A stretch of 64,000 nt of DNA. Origin: Ruegeria faecimaris (lineage in GTDB: Bacteria > Pseudomonadota > Alphaproteobacteria > Rhodobacterales > Rhodobacteraceae). The stretch spans positions 62,001-126,000 of the forward strand of contig NZ_FXTE01000009.1 of the NCBI RefSeq assembly GCF_900182615.1, written 5' to 3'. A program made the translations under genes and the position numbers. The first letter of the stretch is position 1. Every line of letters starts with the position of its first letter. The notes beneath the pieces are model-generated. The model made no database searches. It had not been told where the DNA came from and saw only the letters and a list, made by a program, of their open reading frames with translations. This document shows, piece after piece, positions 53,226 to 62,019 of this stretch.

Positions 53226-53792
53226 TTGTAACTCCCCTTTTTGTTAAAATCGCCCTTTGGACGACAGACCATTTTTACGGCCTTGGTGGTCCTGATCATC
53301 CAGATCATCGTTACAGTTGCAACACCTGATTGAGCATAAAAACGGCAGTTTGGCGGATGCCCCGACGCAAATCTGCCGTGCGCGCATGAACTTACGTAGC
53401 GGAAAGCTTACGCCAAGCTGTGACCGCTGACCGTCTTACAAGTACGGATTTCCGCAGTTTGCAAAACATGCCTTCCGGTTGAACATTCCGGGAATGAAGC
53501 CAAGTTTCGAGCCACTTGCGGTCAAAAAACTGGTCCTTGGACCTTGCCCGAATCTGCTGACCACGGCGGATCGCCATGCTGCAGGTACCCGTCGGCCTGA
53601 TCTGGGGCAACTAGGACACCTTTGCGCCGGTACAGCAGGCCATGGACTTGCACATTCTTTGACCCGATGCCCAAATGGACACCTTGGCAGGGGTCAGGCA
53701 CATACCCCGGATTGAGGCCCGCAGAAATTCCAAACTGCGCTTAAAATCATTCTTGATCAGATGTCCCAGCTAACTTCGGGAGAAATCGAAAG
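53226..53792. other. 567 bases without a convincing gene
   Basis: Between divergent units. It should hold the promoter of the binding-protein gene and that of the FAD oxidoreductase. The open frames here (a 72-codon frame on minus at 53392-53610 and one on plus at 53479-53715) have no recognisable sequence, no good start signal, and look like chance or relics. No repeat, tRNA or hairpin of note was seen. Confidence 0.5.
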
Positions 53793-55280
53793 ATGAAAAC
53801 ATTTACCAGAAGGGCGGCCTTGTTTGCCGGCGGAGGGTTGGCAGGATGGGTTGCGTCACGGTGGCTGGGACCGGACCTACCTGTCTATGAAGGCACAAGA
53901 AGGACATTTGCGGAAACCGGCGACAAAGTGATGAATGACGCCAGCGGACTGTCACCGACACCGATCCACAAACATCTGGTGCTCAGCGATGACCCCGGAG
54001 ACACGCTGATCGCCGCCATCCGGCAAGAGCTTTCGGAGGCCAGATCAGAAGGACGCCCTGTCAACATTGGGGCCGCGCGGCATTCCATGGGTGGGCAAGC
54101 CATTCCCCGCAACGGCACAGCGATTACCTTTGACAATGGATCGGTTCAGATCGACGGTTCAGCCGGGACCTATCTGACCCATGCCGGAGCCCGCTGGTCG
54201 CAGGTCATCGCAGCGCTTGATCCCGCAGGCTGGTCCCCCAAAGTCATGCAGTCAAATAATGATTTCGGTGTCGCCGCCACTTATTCGGTCAATGCACATG
54301 GCTGGCCGGTTCCCTTTGGCCCGATGGGGGCGACGGTCCGATCGTTGCGCATGATCCTGCCCTCGGGTGAGTTGGTGACCTGTTCGCCCACCGAGAACAC
54401 CGAGCTGTTCAATCTGGCGATGGGCGGGTACGGGTTGATCGGCGTGATCGTGGACCTTGAGGTCGAGATGGTTCCAAATTCACGCCTGACGCCGGGATTC
54501 GACATTCTGGAAGCAGGAGCGTTTGCCTCGGCCTTTCGTGCGGCGATTGACGACCCGGCGGTCACAATGGCCTATGGCCGCCTGAATGTTGAACGCGATG
54601 CTTTTTTCGAGAAATCGCTATTGGTGACATATCGCGAAGGCTCGGACCAGTCGGACCTGCCACCAGCGTCCGGGTCGGGGTGGATGTCGCATGCGGCCAG
54701 CCGTCTGTACCGGGCTCAACTGGGCAGCGAGCCCTTCAAATCCTTCCGTTGGTGGAATGAAACACGGCTGGGCCCAGCGCTGGGTTCGGGTGAGGCGACG
54801 CGGAACACTTTGATCAACGAACCGGTTGTGACTCTGGACGACCGCAACCCGGACCGGACCGACATCCTGCACGAGTATTTCGTGGGGTTCGATGCGTTCG
54901 ACGATTTCTTATCAGTGTGCCGCGCGGTAATTCCGGCCTCGTATCAAGAGTTTCTGAACGTAACGCTGCGCTATGTCGCACAGGACGATCAGGCCGTTCT
55001 ATCCTATGCAAGCGAACCGCGGATCGCCGCTGTCATGTCGTTCAGCCAGGAACTGACCGAACGCGGCGAAGCCGACATGGCGCGGATGACCCGGGCGCTG
55101 ATCGACGGGATCGTGGCGATTGGCGGAACCTATTACCTGCCGTACAGGCCACATGCGACACTGGATCAACTGACTGCAGCCTACCCCAATGCGGAAGGGT
55201 TTGCGCAGGCAAAACGAGAGCTTGATCCGCAACTGGTTCTGCGGAACAACCTTTGGGACAGCTATCTGGGGCGTCTATGA
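53793..55280 (+). CDS. Tat-exported FAD-binding oxidoreductase (PCMH type)
   Basis: A 495-residue flavoenzyme. The N terminus has a twin-arginine signal (MKTFTRRAALFAGGGLAG, Arg6-Arg7 followed by a hydrophobic Ala/Gly stretch), so it should be exported folded. The FAD-binding 4 region runs from about residue 75 to 230: VNIGAARHSMGGQAIPRNG, then AGARWSQVIAAL, and VQSNNDFGVAATYSVNAHG. The C-terminal half is less conserved. It resembles the aldonolactone/vanillyl-alcohol type oxidase superfamily, but substrate is open. Coupled by four-base overlap to a small membrane gene. Confidence 0.85.
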   Translation: MKTFTRRAALFAGGGLAGWVASRWLGPDLPVYEGTRRTFAETGDKVMNDASGLSPTPIHKHLVLSDDPGDTLIAAIRQELSEARSEGRPVNIGAARHSMGGQAIPRNGTAITFDNGSVQIDGSAGTYLTHAGARWSQVIAALDPAGWSPKVMQSNNDFGVAATYSVNAHGWPVPFGPMGATVRSLRMILPSGELVTCSPTENTELFNLAMGGYGLIGVIVDLEVEMVPNSRLTPGFDILEAGAFASAFRAAIDDPAVTMAYGRLNVERDAFFEKSLLVTYREGSDQSDLPPASGSGWMSHAASRLYRAQLGSEPFKSFRWWNETRLGPALGSGEATRNTLINEPVVTLDDRNPDRTDILHEYFVGFDAFDDFLSVCRAVIPASYQEFLNVTLRYVAQDDQAVLSYASEPRIAAVMSFSQELTERGEADMARMTRALIDGIVAIGGTYYLPYRPHATLDQLTAAYPNAEGFAQAKRELDPQLVLRNNLWDSYLGRL

Positions 55281-55687
55281 GCAACCTTCAAAAACTCTGT
55301 CTGGTTTACTTTGTCGCGCTGATGATTGCGGCATCGCTGAACTATATTCCCGGCCTGACGGATCAGGATGGTCTGGCCTTTGGCATTTTCGCACTGGATA
55401 TCTATGACGATGCGCTGCACGTGGCCTCGGCCCTTTGGGCGCTGATCGCCGGGCTGTTGTCACACCGCGCGGCTCGTAGCTTTCTGATCCTGTTCGGGCT
55501 GGCTTATCTGGGGGACGGCGTGTTCGGGTTTTTCACCGGTTATGGCTATCTTGATCTGGGTATCTTTACAAACCCATCGGCCGGGCCGGAATTGTCCCTG
55601 CCCCGCCTGTTTGCCAACCTGCCGCATCTGGCGCTTGGCGGCGTTGCCGCCTGGGCCGGGCTGCGGGACCGGAGACACACTGCATGA
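55277..55687 (+). CDS. Small polytopic membrane protein
   Basis: A 136-residue membrane protein from ATG 55277 (MSNLQKLCLVYFV), which overlaps the FAD-oxidoreductase stop as ATGA. Four hydrophobic helices lie near residues 7-25, 42-62, 68-90 and 110-128, with Asp and Asn residues at helix boundaries (GLTDQDGLAFGIFALDIYDD). No family is recognised. It overlaps the next gene by four bases too. As part of a four-gene unit with an exported flavoenzyme, it could accept electrons or anchor the enzyme; that is inference. Confidence 0.7.
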   Translation: MSNLQKLCLVYFVALMIAASLNYIPGLTDQDGLAFGIFALDIYDDALHVASALWALIAGLLSHRAARSFLILFGLAYLGDGVFGFFTGYGYLDLGIFTNPSAGPELSLPRLFANLPHLALGGVAAWAGLRDRRHTA

Positions 55688-56736
55688 GGTTCCTGCTGCG
55701 GTGGACCAAACGGCTGATTCTGGTGTTGATCCTTGCCGGGATCGCGCTGGCTGCTCCGATCCTCTATGTGGAAACAAGCTGCCGTGGTACGGGTCAGCCC
55801 CCGGCTTATACCGCCCTGATCGACCCGGCACATCACCGGGCCGAAACCCGCACGCTGATGACTTATCCCGAGTGGCACATTGTCCACGCCTATGAGGATT
55901 ACGCCGAGGTTCTGCGCACCGGCGATCCCCATGATTACGGGTTCTGGAGCAGTATCACCGGGTTTTGGGGGTCGCTCTGCGATCTGAATCGGACCGCCTC
56001 CGCTCTCGGTCAGGTTGATGGGGCCACCAAACAGATGGTCTATGTGATCGGTGCCAGCTTTTCCGCTGAACTGGCGCTGAAGGCCGCCTATGAAGAAACC
56101 CTCGGTCGGCTGGCCACTGTCTTGCGGGGCTCGCAACGGGCGCCGCTGGATGATGTGTCGGCACAGCAGGCCGCCGCCTATGCCGCGTTTCTGCAACAGG
56201 TTCCCTGGTATAAATGGCCCTTCGCCGACGACGCTCAGAGCCTGGACGAACAAAACAGCGGCACCCTGCGCGACAATGAAAGAGCGATTGCGCTGGGTCT
56301 GGAATACGGTGCCAAACAGGCCTATGCGGGCGTGATCGAACAGGCGGTTGCGCAGGTCGGCGCGGATGAGCTGACATTGAGGATGATCGTCACCGGAGCC
56401 AGTGCAGACAGCCTGTCTGCCTATCCCGGCGTGAAGGTTATCTCTGAAGGCCCAAACGGAGTTGAGATCGAAACGCCGCGCTACCGCACCCTGACCAACC
56501 TACTGGCGGAAATGGCCAGCGCGGGGGTCGAGATTATCGAGATCGCTGGCAATGACGACATTCTGTTCACCGCCCTGTCGGATCAACCAACTGCGCCGGA
56601 TGCAATCTTCAGCGCCCAACGACAAGGGTTCGGGGACTATCGTCATCTGATACTGGTCAAGGTTCCGGACCTCTCTCAGCGTCTGCGCCAGATCCAGGGG
56701 GACGGCCTGACGCTTGAGCATATCCATGACTATTAG
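55684..56736 (+). CDS. Membrane-anchored protein of unknown function
   Basis: A 350-residue protein. One N-terminal membrane helix (residues 9-27, KRLILVLILAGIALAAPILY) anchors a large domain, probably periplasmic. The segment YPEWHIVHAYEDYAEVL and YGFWSSITGFWGSLCDLNR is rich in aromatic residues, and C-terminal EIIEIAGNDDILFTALSD is a compact alpha-beta region. No enzyme motif is recognised. It overlaps the membrane gene upstream (55684-55687) and the next small gene by 11 bases. Part of the FAD-oxidoreductase unit. Confidence 0.7.
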   Translation: MRFLLRWTKRLILVLILAGIALAAPILYVETSCRGTGQPPAYTALIDPAHHRAETRTLMTYPEWHIVHAYEDYAEVLRTGDPHDYGFWSSITGFWGSLCDLNRTASALGQVDGATKQMVYVIGASFSAELALKAAYEETLGRLATVLRGSQRAPLDDVSAQQAAAYAAFLQQVPWYKWPFADDAQSLDEQNSGTLRDNERAIALGLEYGAKQAYAGVIEQAVAQVGADELTLRMIVTGASADSLSAYPGVKVISEGPNGVEIETPRYRTLTNLLAEMASAGVEIIEIAGNDDILFTALSDQPTAPDAIFSAQRQGFGDYRHLILVKVPDLSQRLRQIQGDGLTLEHIHDY

Positions 56737-57019
56737 ATCACTCCTGACAGCCATCCCCCTTATGGTGCTTGGATGGCTGTCGGTTCTGGCGGTCGTCGCG
56801 TTGATAACGGACGAGGCCCCTGCCTATGTCGTGGTCTTTCCCTCAGAGGGGCTGATGCGAAATCTACCGGATGACATAGCGGTCATCGGCTCTTCGCAAG
56901 TCAGTGTCACGGTCACATCGGATAGCAGTGGGTTCGCCCAATCGCTTTACCGGCACGGGGCACGGCTGGTCCTGCCTGCGGGCCTGCCCGGTTGCCTTCC
57001 ACTGCCTGCCCGACAGTGA
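56726..57019 (+). CDS. Small membrane-anchored protein, end of FAD-oxidoreductase unit
   Basis: A 97-residue protein from ATG 56726 (MTIRSLLTAIPLMVLGWLSVLAVVALIT). A hydrophobic N-terminal helix is followed by a 70-residue mature-like part (PAYVVVFPSEGLMRNLPDDI) and a Leu/Pro-rich tail ending LPLPARQ. The start overlaps the upstream stop (56726-56736), so it is coupled to that gene. No family is recognised. Signal-like N terminus and a short extracytoplasmic part. Confidence 0.6.
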   Translation: MTIRSLLTAIPLMVLGWLSVLAVVALITDEAPAYVVVFPSEGLMRNLPDDIAVIGSSQVSVTVTSDSSGFAQSLYRHGARLVLPAGLPGCLPLPARQ

Positions 57020-57036
57020 TCAATTCTGTCAAACAT

Positions 57037-57070
57037 TCGGGGCCAATACACGAACGGCCTATGGCCCCGA
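57037..57070. terminator. Convergent inverted repeat
   Basis: TCGGGGCC (57037-57044) and GGCCCCGA (57063-57070) flank 18 bases, between the end of the FAD-oxidoreductase unit and the convergent histidine kinase gene. Possible terminator for both. Confidence 0.4.
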
Positions 57071-58030
57071 TTAGAACCTGAAAAACCGCAATTCAAAGCA
57101 CGCGCCACATGGGGCGGGCAGGTTTTCGATTTCACCGCGATGCGCAGACAGGATGTTACGGACAATAGCCAGACCCATACCGGTCCCGCCGCTTTCCCGG
57201 CGGGTGGTAAAGAATGGATCGAACACGCGGTCGACGTTACCAGGCGAAATCCCCGCCCCATTGTCGGACACGGTCAGAATAACCGCATTTCCAGCTTCTT
57301 CGGAGCGCAGATCCACCGCGCTGGCCCCATGATCTTTGGCGTTTTGCAGAATATGGCCCAGAACGATCCGCAACCCCTCGGCCGAGATCGGGAATGCGAT
57401 ATCATCCGCCCCGGACAGGTTTAGCTCAAGCGGAGGCGCCCCAGGCAACGCATCGCGCAGGGTGCTTGCCCCGACATATCGGGCCTCGCGCGCGCGGGCG
57501 GCATCCCGAAGTGCTGCAAGCTGGGTTTCGATCTGCTGACGCGCGCCGTCGATCTGCGCGATTAGGGCTTTGGAGTCATCGCTGCCATCTGGGGTGTCCT
57601 GTAGCATCTCAACCGCCGCGCGGATTGCGGTTACCGGCGATTTTAACTCATGCGTGACGTGATCGGTATAAGACCGGATGGTCGCCTCACGGTCACGCAG
57701 CGCCTCGGCCATGGTGACGACCTGAGTTGCGGTCTGGTGAAGCTCTTTGGTGCCGAAATGCTGGATTGAGGCCGCCTGGGTACCCGCCTCTTGCGCCCCG
57801 GCATAGGCCTGCAGGGCTTTGATCGGGCGAAGCAGTAGGCGCACCAGCAACCAACCCAGCCCCGACGTAGCCAGAAAGATCACCCCGCCCAGAACCAAAG
57901 CAGAGTTCCGAAATCCGAGTTCTGGCCCCAGATAACGCAGAGCCACCAGACCCGCGAATGACAGACCCAATGTCCCGACCAGCGCACCGCCCAGCACAAA
58001 TGCCAATGAAGGCCGCCAGCGCCGGGTCAC
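57071..58030 (-). CDS. Sensor histidine kinase
   Basis: A 319-residue membrane kinase from GTG 58030, whose GTGA overlaps the response-regulator stop. Two membrane helices (residues 9-31 and 44-66) flank only about 12 residues, so almost no periplasmic sensor exists. A HAMP-like region follows, then the phospho-acceptor His127 in HVTHELKSPVTAIR, an N-box HILQNAKDHGASA and GTGMGLAIVRNI as the G2 box. The minimal sensor suggests that it monitors the membrane or the DUF4173 partner protein encoded in the same operon. CreC-like in layout. Confidence 0.92.
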   Translation of the reverse strand: MTRRWRPSLAFVLGGALVGTLGLSFAGLVALRYLGPELGFRNSALVLGGVIFLATSGLGWLLVRLLLRPIKALQAYAGAQEAGTQAASIQHFGTKELHQTATQVVTMAEALRDREATIRSYTDHVTHELKSPVTAIRAAVEMLQDTPDGSDDSKALIAQIDGARQQIETQLAALRDAARAREARYVGASTLRDALPGAPPLELNLSGADDIAFPISAEGLRIVLGHILQNAKDHGASAVDLRSEEAGNAVILTVSDNGAGISPGNVDRVFDPFFTTRRESGGTGMGLAIVRNILSAHRGEIENLPAPCGACFELRFFRF

Positions 58031-58704
58031 CCCAGCCTCCGCATCCGGATGCCCTGTCCATGCACGGTTTCCACCGCGTCGGGCAAACCAACCTCTGCCA
58101 GTTTGTTCCGCAGGTTCCGCAGGTGGCTGTCCAAGGTCCTGTCCGAGACCTGGCTGCGCGCGCCCCAAATCTCGGCAATCAGGGCCGTGCGGGGAACAAG
58201 ACGGCCCGGTGTTTCCATCAACATCACCATGATCTGAAACTCAGTCCCGGTCAGGGCAATTTCCGTGTCGTGGCAAGCACAGAGTCTTGCGGTCCGGTCC
58301 AAGGTCAAGGGGCCGTGCCGCAGATTTCCCGGCGCCGCCACAATGCGATTGGTGCGCCTTAGGATCACCTTGACCCGCGTCACCAGTTCGCGCGGGCTAA
58401 AAGGCTTGGTCACGTAGTCATCGGCCCCAAGTTCCAGCCCCAGAATTCGGTCGACCTCATCATCGCGGGCGGTCAGGAACAGGATCGGGACGTCCGAACG
58501 GGTTCGAATTTTCTGACATACGGCAAAGCCATCCAGTTCGGGCAGGCCAACATCCAGAACGATCAGGTCCGGTTCGTCGCGAAACGTGCTGATTACGGCT
58601 TCCTGACCGTTGGCGGCGGTCGAAACGCTGTAGCCAGCGCGTTCCAGCCCCAGACGCACAACTTCACGCAACCGCGGATCATCATCGACAACTAAGATAT
58701 TCAT
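58027..58704 (-). CDS. OmpR/CreB-type response regulator
   Basis: A 225-residue two-domain regulator from ATG 58704 (MNILVVDDDPRLREVV). Receiver: acidic pair VVDDD (6-8), phospho-acceptor Asp51 in VLDVGLP, and Lys100 in YVTKPFS. The C-terminal winged helix (about residues 130-223) reads LTGTEFQIMVMLMETPGRLVPR and LRNLRNKLAEV. It overlaps the kinase by four bases downstream and the DUF4173 gene by four bases upstream. The regulated genes are not visible from this window. Confidence 0.93.
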   Translation of the reverse strand: MNILVVDDDPRLREVVRLGLERAGYSVSTAANGQEAVISTFRDEPDLIVLDVGLPELDGFAVCQKIRTRSDVPILFLTARDDEVDRILGLELGADDYVTKPFSPRELVTRVKVILRRTNRIVAAPGNLRHGPLTLDRTARLCACHDTEIALTGTEFQIMVMLMETPGRLVPRTALIAEIWGARSQVSDRTLDSHLRNLRNKLAEVGLPDAVETVHGQGIRMRRLG

Positions 58705-60182
58705 ATACCCGGACCGATACTGCTCAGATCGGCACCATAGCGGGACAGGCGCCACTTTCGAAAGCCCCATTCCTGCCAGCTGTTGATCGGGTCGGCTTCA
58801 AAATAGCACAACGAATTCGGATACCCGTAGCTGATATGCATCCCGGTCATGGGCCCCAACGAACACAGATAGGCATAGTCCGGTTCGGACAGTTTCAGGT
58901 TTCGGGTCGCGATCACATGGGCAAAATTCACAAAACTGGCGCAATAGAGGACCAGAACGCTCAGAATGCCGGTTCGCGCGATCAACCAACTATTGGATTT
59001 CCTGAACGCTACTTGCCACCCAACCAGCGCCAGACCTGCCGCAACAAGACCCATCCAGATCTGCGCATAGATACGCAGGTAGGTCAGGCCATAGGTGCCG
59101 ACATATAAATCCAGGCGCATCAATGCCGCACCGCACAGAGCCACATTTTGTGCCAGCCACAACACCATCAGCGGTTTCAGCACCCGATTTTCATCCAGAA
59201 ACGGCCGCGCTGCCAGGGCGAATGCACCGGCCAGCAGCGCCGTTACCAGCAACGGATATGCGCCGCGATGGGCATAGGATGCATAGCTCATCCCCTCGGG
59301 CAATGAGGCCCCGCCCAGCAGAATCGAAAGGTCCAGCACAGTCTGAACACCAATCAGTGCATTGAACACCCAGAGCGCCCGCAGGACCGAACCACCGTTG
59401 AGGCCGGGGATTGTCTGAGGGCCTACGAATGGTCGCGGGTTCAGTCCGCGAAGCGGGTGGTTATCGACAAAAGGCCAGATGATCAGCGCAATCCCTCCCC
59501 AGAACAGGGCGCGCTGCAGCAGGTGGCCAAAGGCGATATCCGGGGTGACAAGGGATTGGAATACCGGGTTCGCCTCGGCCAGCAAGGTAACAAAAACCAT
59601 CGTCCCGCCAATCGGCAGACCCCAGTTGCGCAGGAACTGCCGAACCCGCGTCCAGCCGCCTCCGGCATCGCTGACAATCGTGGTTTTCAGGCCGGGTATC
59701 GCGCGGACCGGGCCAAGCCAGTTCTTTGGAAGATCAGTCAGAAACCCCAGCGCCAGCAAAAGCAGTTCCAGAACCTGGCCTTTCGGGTGCCTGACCCAGA
59801 CAATCGCAACGACGAGCCCGGACAAAAGAAACGCGACCGATAATGGTTGAACGAAATCCACGACCGGCAAAACACTCAGCACCAAAACCGTTGCGGGCAT
59901 AAGCACCCCTTTGCCAGACCGATCCGCGGGCAGGCCGCACAAAAAGACCGCCACAGCAAAGACCGCTAGAGACACACCCGCCTGATGTCCCCAGAACAGG
60001 TAATCCGCCAGCGCGACCAGCAAGATAGACCCGATCAAGCGCCACGCGCGACCATCGGTGGCAAACGCCGGGGTTGAACCCGGCGGGCCCTTGGTACCTG
60101 AAATCACTGTCTCTTCCGACAGCCACCAAGCGTCCAGCGCCACAGAATTCGGAACTCCAGAAATTATAAGTTGCTGCGCCAT
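58701..60182 (-). CDS. DUF4173 polytopic membrane protein, head of the two-component operon
   Basis: A 493-residue inner-membrane protein I assign to DUF4173. I chose ATG 60182 (MAQQLIISGVPNSVALDAW), because GAGGGAAG precedes it; a long 5' open frame is noise. About 12 hydrophobic helices fill residues 40-440, and the C terminus is a soluble stretch (PMTGMHISYGYPNSLCYFEADPINSWQEWG) with aromatic residues. It overlaps the response-regulator gene by four bases (58701-58704). It may be the sensor or output of the two-component pair that follows. Confidence 0.8.
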   Translation of the reverse strand: MAQQLIISGVPNSVALDAWWLSEETVISGTKGPPGSTPAFATDGRAWRLIGSILLVALADYLFWGHQAGVSLAVFAVAVFLCGLPADRSGKGVLMPATVLVLSVLPVVDFVQPLSVAFLLSGLVVAIVWVRHPKGQVLELLLLALGFLTDLPKNWLGPVRAIPGLKTTIVSDAGGGWTRVRQFLRNWGLPIGGTMVFVTLLAEANPVFQSLVTPDIAFGHLLQRALFWGGIALIIWPFVDNHPLRGLNPRPFVGPQTIPGLNGGSVLRALWVFNALIGVQTVLDLSILLGGASLPEGMSYASYAHRGAYPLLVTALLAGAFALAARPFLDENRVLKPLMVLWLAQNVALCGAALMRLDLYVGTYGLTYLRIYAQIWMGLVAAGLALVGWQVAFRKSNSWLIARTGILSVLVLYCASFVNFAHVIATRNLKLSEPDYAYLCSLGPMTGMHISYGYPNSLCYFEADPINSWQEWGFRKWRLSRYGADLSSIGPGI

Positions 60183-60279
60183 TTCTTCCCTCTTGTGTTT
60201 TAAGGGACTGGTTTGACCCAAAGGTCGGGAAGCTCGGGTGCAGAAGATCTGCAGAAACTGTGCAGATCGGTGAAATGAG

Positions 60280-60306
60280 TGTCGGATTTGCAAAGCCTCG
60301 CGCGTC
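60280..60306 (+). promoter_or_regulatory. ECF42-type promoter upstream of the YCII gene
   Basis: TGTCGG (60280-60285), 17 bases, then CGTC (60303-60306), 35 bases before the YCII start. TGTCGA with a CGTC-like -10 is what I recall for ECF42 promoters, and such sigma factors usually control a DGPF/YCII gene beside them. A near copy lies at 61948-61974. Confidence 0.65.
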
Positions 60307-60340
60307 CTAGCAGGATGAAACCAACATCGCGGAGGTAAAA

Positions 60341-60712
60341 ATGATCTATGCAATCTCGATCTATGGTCAGGCGGGTGTGTTCGAAGCGTTGCCACAGGAC
60401 CGTCAGGACGATGTCATGGCAGGACATACGGTGCTACAGAATGCCCTCAGGCAGCGCGGGGATTTCCTGTCTGTCAAACTGATGCCCCCGACTACGGCTG
60501 TCACAGTCGAACCCGCGGCTGCCGAAACTCTGCAACCTATGATCGTCGACGGCCCGTTCGCTGAGACGAAAGAAAGTTTTCTGGGCTTGTATCTGGCCGA
60601 GTTCAACGATCTGGATGAGGCGCTTGAACATGCGCGAATGATCTCGTCACCTGTCGCCCGGCTTGAGGTCCGCCCCGCCGCCTGGGCAGGCGGGTCGATG
60701 ACCTTGGATTGA
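60341..60712 (+). CDS. YCII-related (DGPF) protein
   Basis: A 123-residue ferredoxin-like-fold protein of the YCII/DGPF family. The family motif is DGPFAETKESFLGLYLAEF (residues 70-88). Members are often encoded beside an ECF42-type sigma factor, as here: the sigma gene starts 5 bases after the stop. Function is unknown, with a role as enzyme or ligand sensor proposed. Led by an ECF42-type promoter, so probably part of that regulon. Confidence 0.85.
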   Translation: MIYAISIYGQAGVFEALPQDRQDDVMAGHTVLQNALRQRGDFLSVKLMPPTTAVTVEPAAAETLQPMIVDGPFAETKESFLGLYLAEFNDLDEALEHARMISSPVARLEVRPAAWAGGSMTLD

Positions 60713-60716
60713 CCGC

Positions 60717-61952
60717 GTGTCGGATTGGCTAGAGGCCACGTTCTTGCAGCAACGCCCGCAGGCCATCGCGGCCCTGACGCGATATTTCCGGGACATCGAC
60801 CTTGCCGAAGATGCATTTGCCGAAGCCTGTCTAAAGGCCTTGACCGTATGGCGCAAACAAGGCGCGCCGCGCGATCCGCTAGCTTGGCTTTTGACCACCG
60901 CCCGTAATGCCGGGCTGGATGGTTTGCGCAAATCCCAGCGCCGCAGCGCAATCCTGACCCGCCACAGGGAAGAATTTCATTCCATGGCTGATGACCCACC
61001 AGATCCGGACGAGCTGCGCGACGATGTTCTGCGCCTGCTGTTCATCTGTTGTCACCCGGACCTAAGCCGGCAAGACCAGATTGCGCTGGCCCTAAAAATT
61101 GTTGCCGGGTTGCGTGTGGAAGAAATCGCCCGTGGTTTCCTTGTCAGTACAAAGGCAATGGAACAGCGAATTACCCGCGCCAAGAAAAGGATCGCAGGAA
61201 GTTCTGTCGCTTTTGAAACACCCACGCCACAGGAGCGGGCTGCGCGTTTGGGCGAAGTGTCTTTGATGATCTACCTGATGTTCAACGAAGGCTGGTCAAC
61301 CTCGGGTGGCCCGGTGCAAATCCGGCTCAAACTATGCGAGGAGGCGATACGTCTGGCCCGGCTGCTGGTTGCCTTGTTCCCGACGATGGCCGAGCAGATT
61401 TCACTGCTGGCCCTGTTGCTTCTGCAACATGCCCGTCGTGAAGCACGGCTAGACGATCAAGGTGAGCTTGTAGCCCTGGAAGATCAGGACAGGGCCCTTT
61501 GGGACAAGGCCAACATCGCCGAAGCGACAGCCCTGATGCAAAAGGCCGAACGGCTGAACCAAGTTGGTGTTTACGGTATTCAGGCCGCAATCGCCGCCGT
61601 TCATGCGCATGCCCAATCGACAAAAGATACCGACTGGTCTCTGATCGAGGCGCATTATGCCGCGCTCTATCGCCTCCAGCCCTCACCTGTCATCCGCCTG
61701 AACCAGATCGCCGCCGGGTCCAGGGTTCATGGCCCACGCCGCACGCTTGTTGCGTTAGATACCTTGGCGAATGATCTGGCGTCTTATCGCTGGTTCCATG
61801 CCTTGCGCGCGGCAATGTTGCGAGAGATCGGCGATCTTCCCGCCGCGATCCAGTCCCTTAACCGCGTATTGAACCTTGGCCCGACGGGACCGGAACGTGT
61901 GGCGGTCCTGAAAGAAATCGCCGCCTGTGAAAAAGATTTGAACCAGTTGTAG
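60717..61952 (+). CDS. ECF42-type RNA polymerase sigma factor
   Basis: A 411-residue sigma factor with a long C-terminal extension, the hallmark of group ECF42. Sigma-2 (about residues 5-75) contains LAEDAFAEACLKALTVWR and WLLTTARNAGLDGLRK; sigma-4 (about 105-160) has IARGFLVSTKAMEQRITRAKKRI. The remaining 240 residues form a helical, TPR-like domain that in this group is needed for activity; there is no anti-sigma gene. Start is GTG 60717, just after the YCII stop. Probably drives its own unit through TGTCGG-type promoters. Confidence 0.9.
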   Translation: MSDWLEATFLQQRPQAIAALTRYFRDIDLAEDAFAEACLKALTVWRKQGAPRDPLAWLLTTARNAGLDGLRKSQRRSAILTRHREEFHSMADDPPDPDELRDDVLRLLFICCHPDLSRQDQIALALKIVAGLRVEEIARGFLVSTKAMEQRITRAKKRIAGSSVAFETPTPQERAARLGEVSLMIYLMFNEGWSTSGGPVQIRLKLCEEAIRLARLLVALFPTMAEQISLLALLLLQHARREARLDDQGELVALEDQDRALWDKANIAEATALMQKAERLNQVGVYGIQAAIAAVHAHAQSTKDTDWSLIEAHYAALYRLQPSPVIRLNQIAAGSRVHGPRRTLVALDTLANDLASYRWFHALRAAMLREIGDLPAAIQSLNRVLNLGPTGPERVAVLKEIAACEKDLNQL

Positions 61953-61974
61953 GAAAGGCCGATCCTCACGCGTC
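61948..61974 (+). promoter_or_regulatory. Second ECF42-like promoter, upstream of the VOC gene
   Basis: TGTAGG (61948-61953), 17 bases, then CGTC (61971-61974), with CTCaCGCGTCCT closely matching CTCgCGCGTCCT of the first site. It overlaps the end of the sigma-factor gene, about 45 bases before the VOC start. The -35 has one mismatch. Confidence 0.5.
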
Positions 61975-62019
61975 CTTTGTTCAGTCCCGCATGCAGCGGG
62001 CAATCAAAGGGAGATAAAG

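Noticed and set aside
53392..53715. Short frames in the 567-base gap
   Set aside because: No recognisable sequence, weak starts; I cannot tell a relic from chance.
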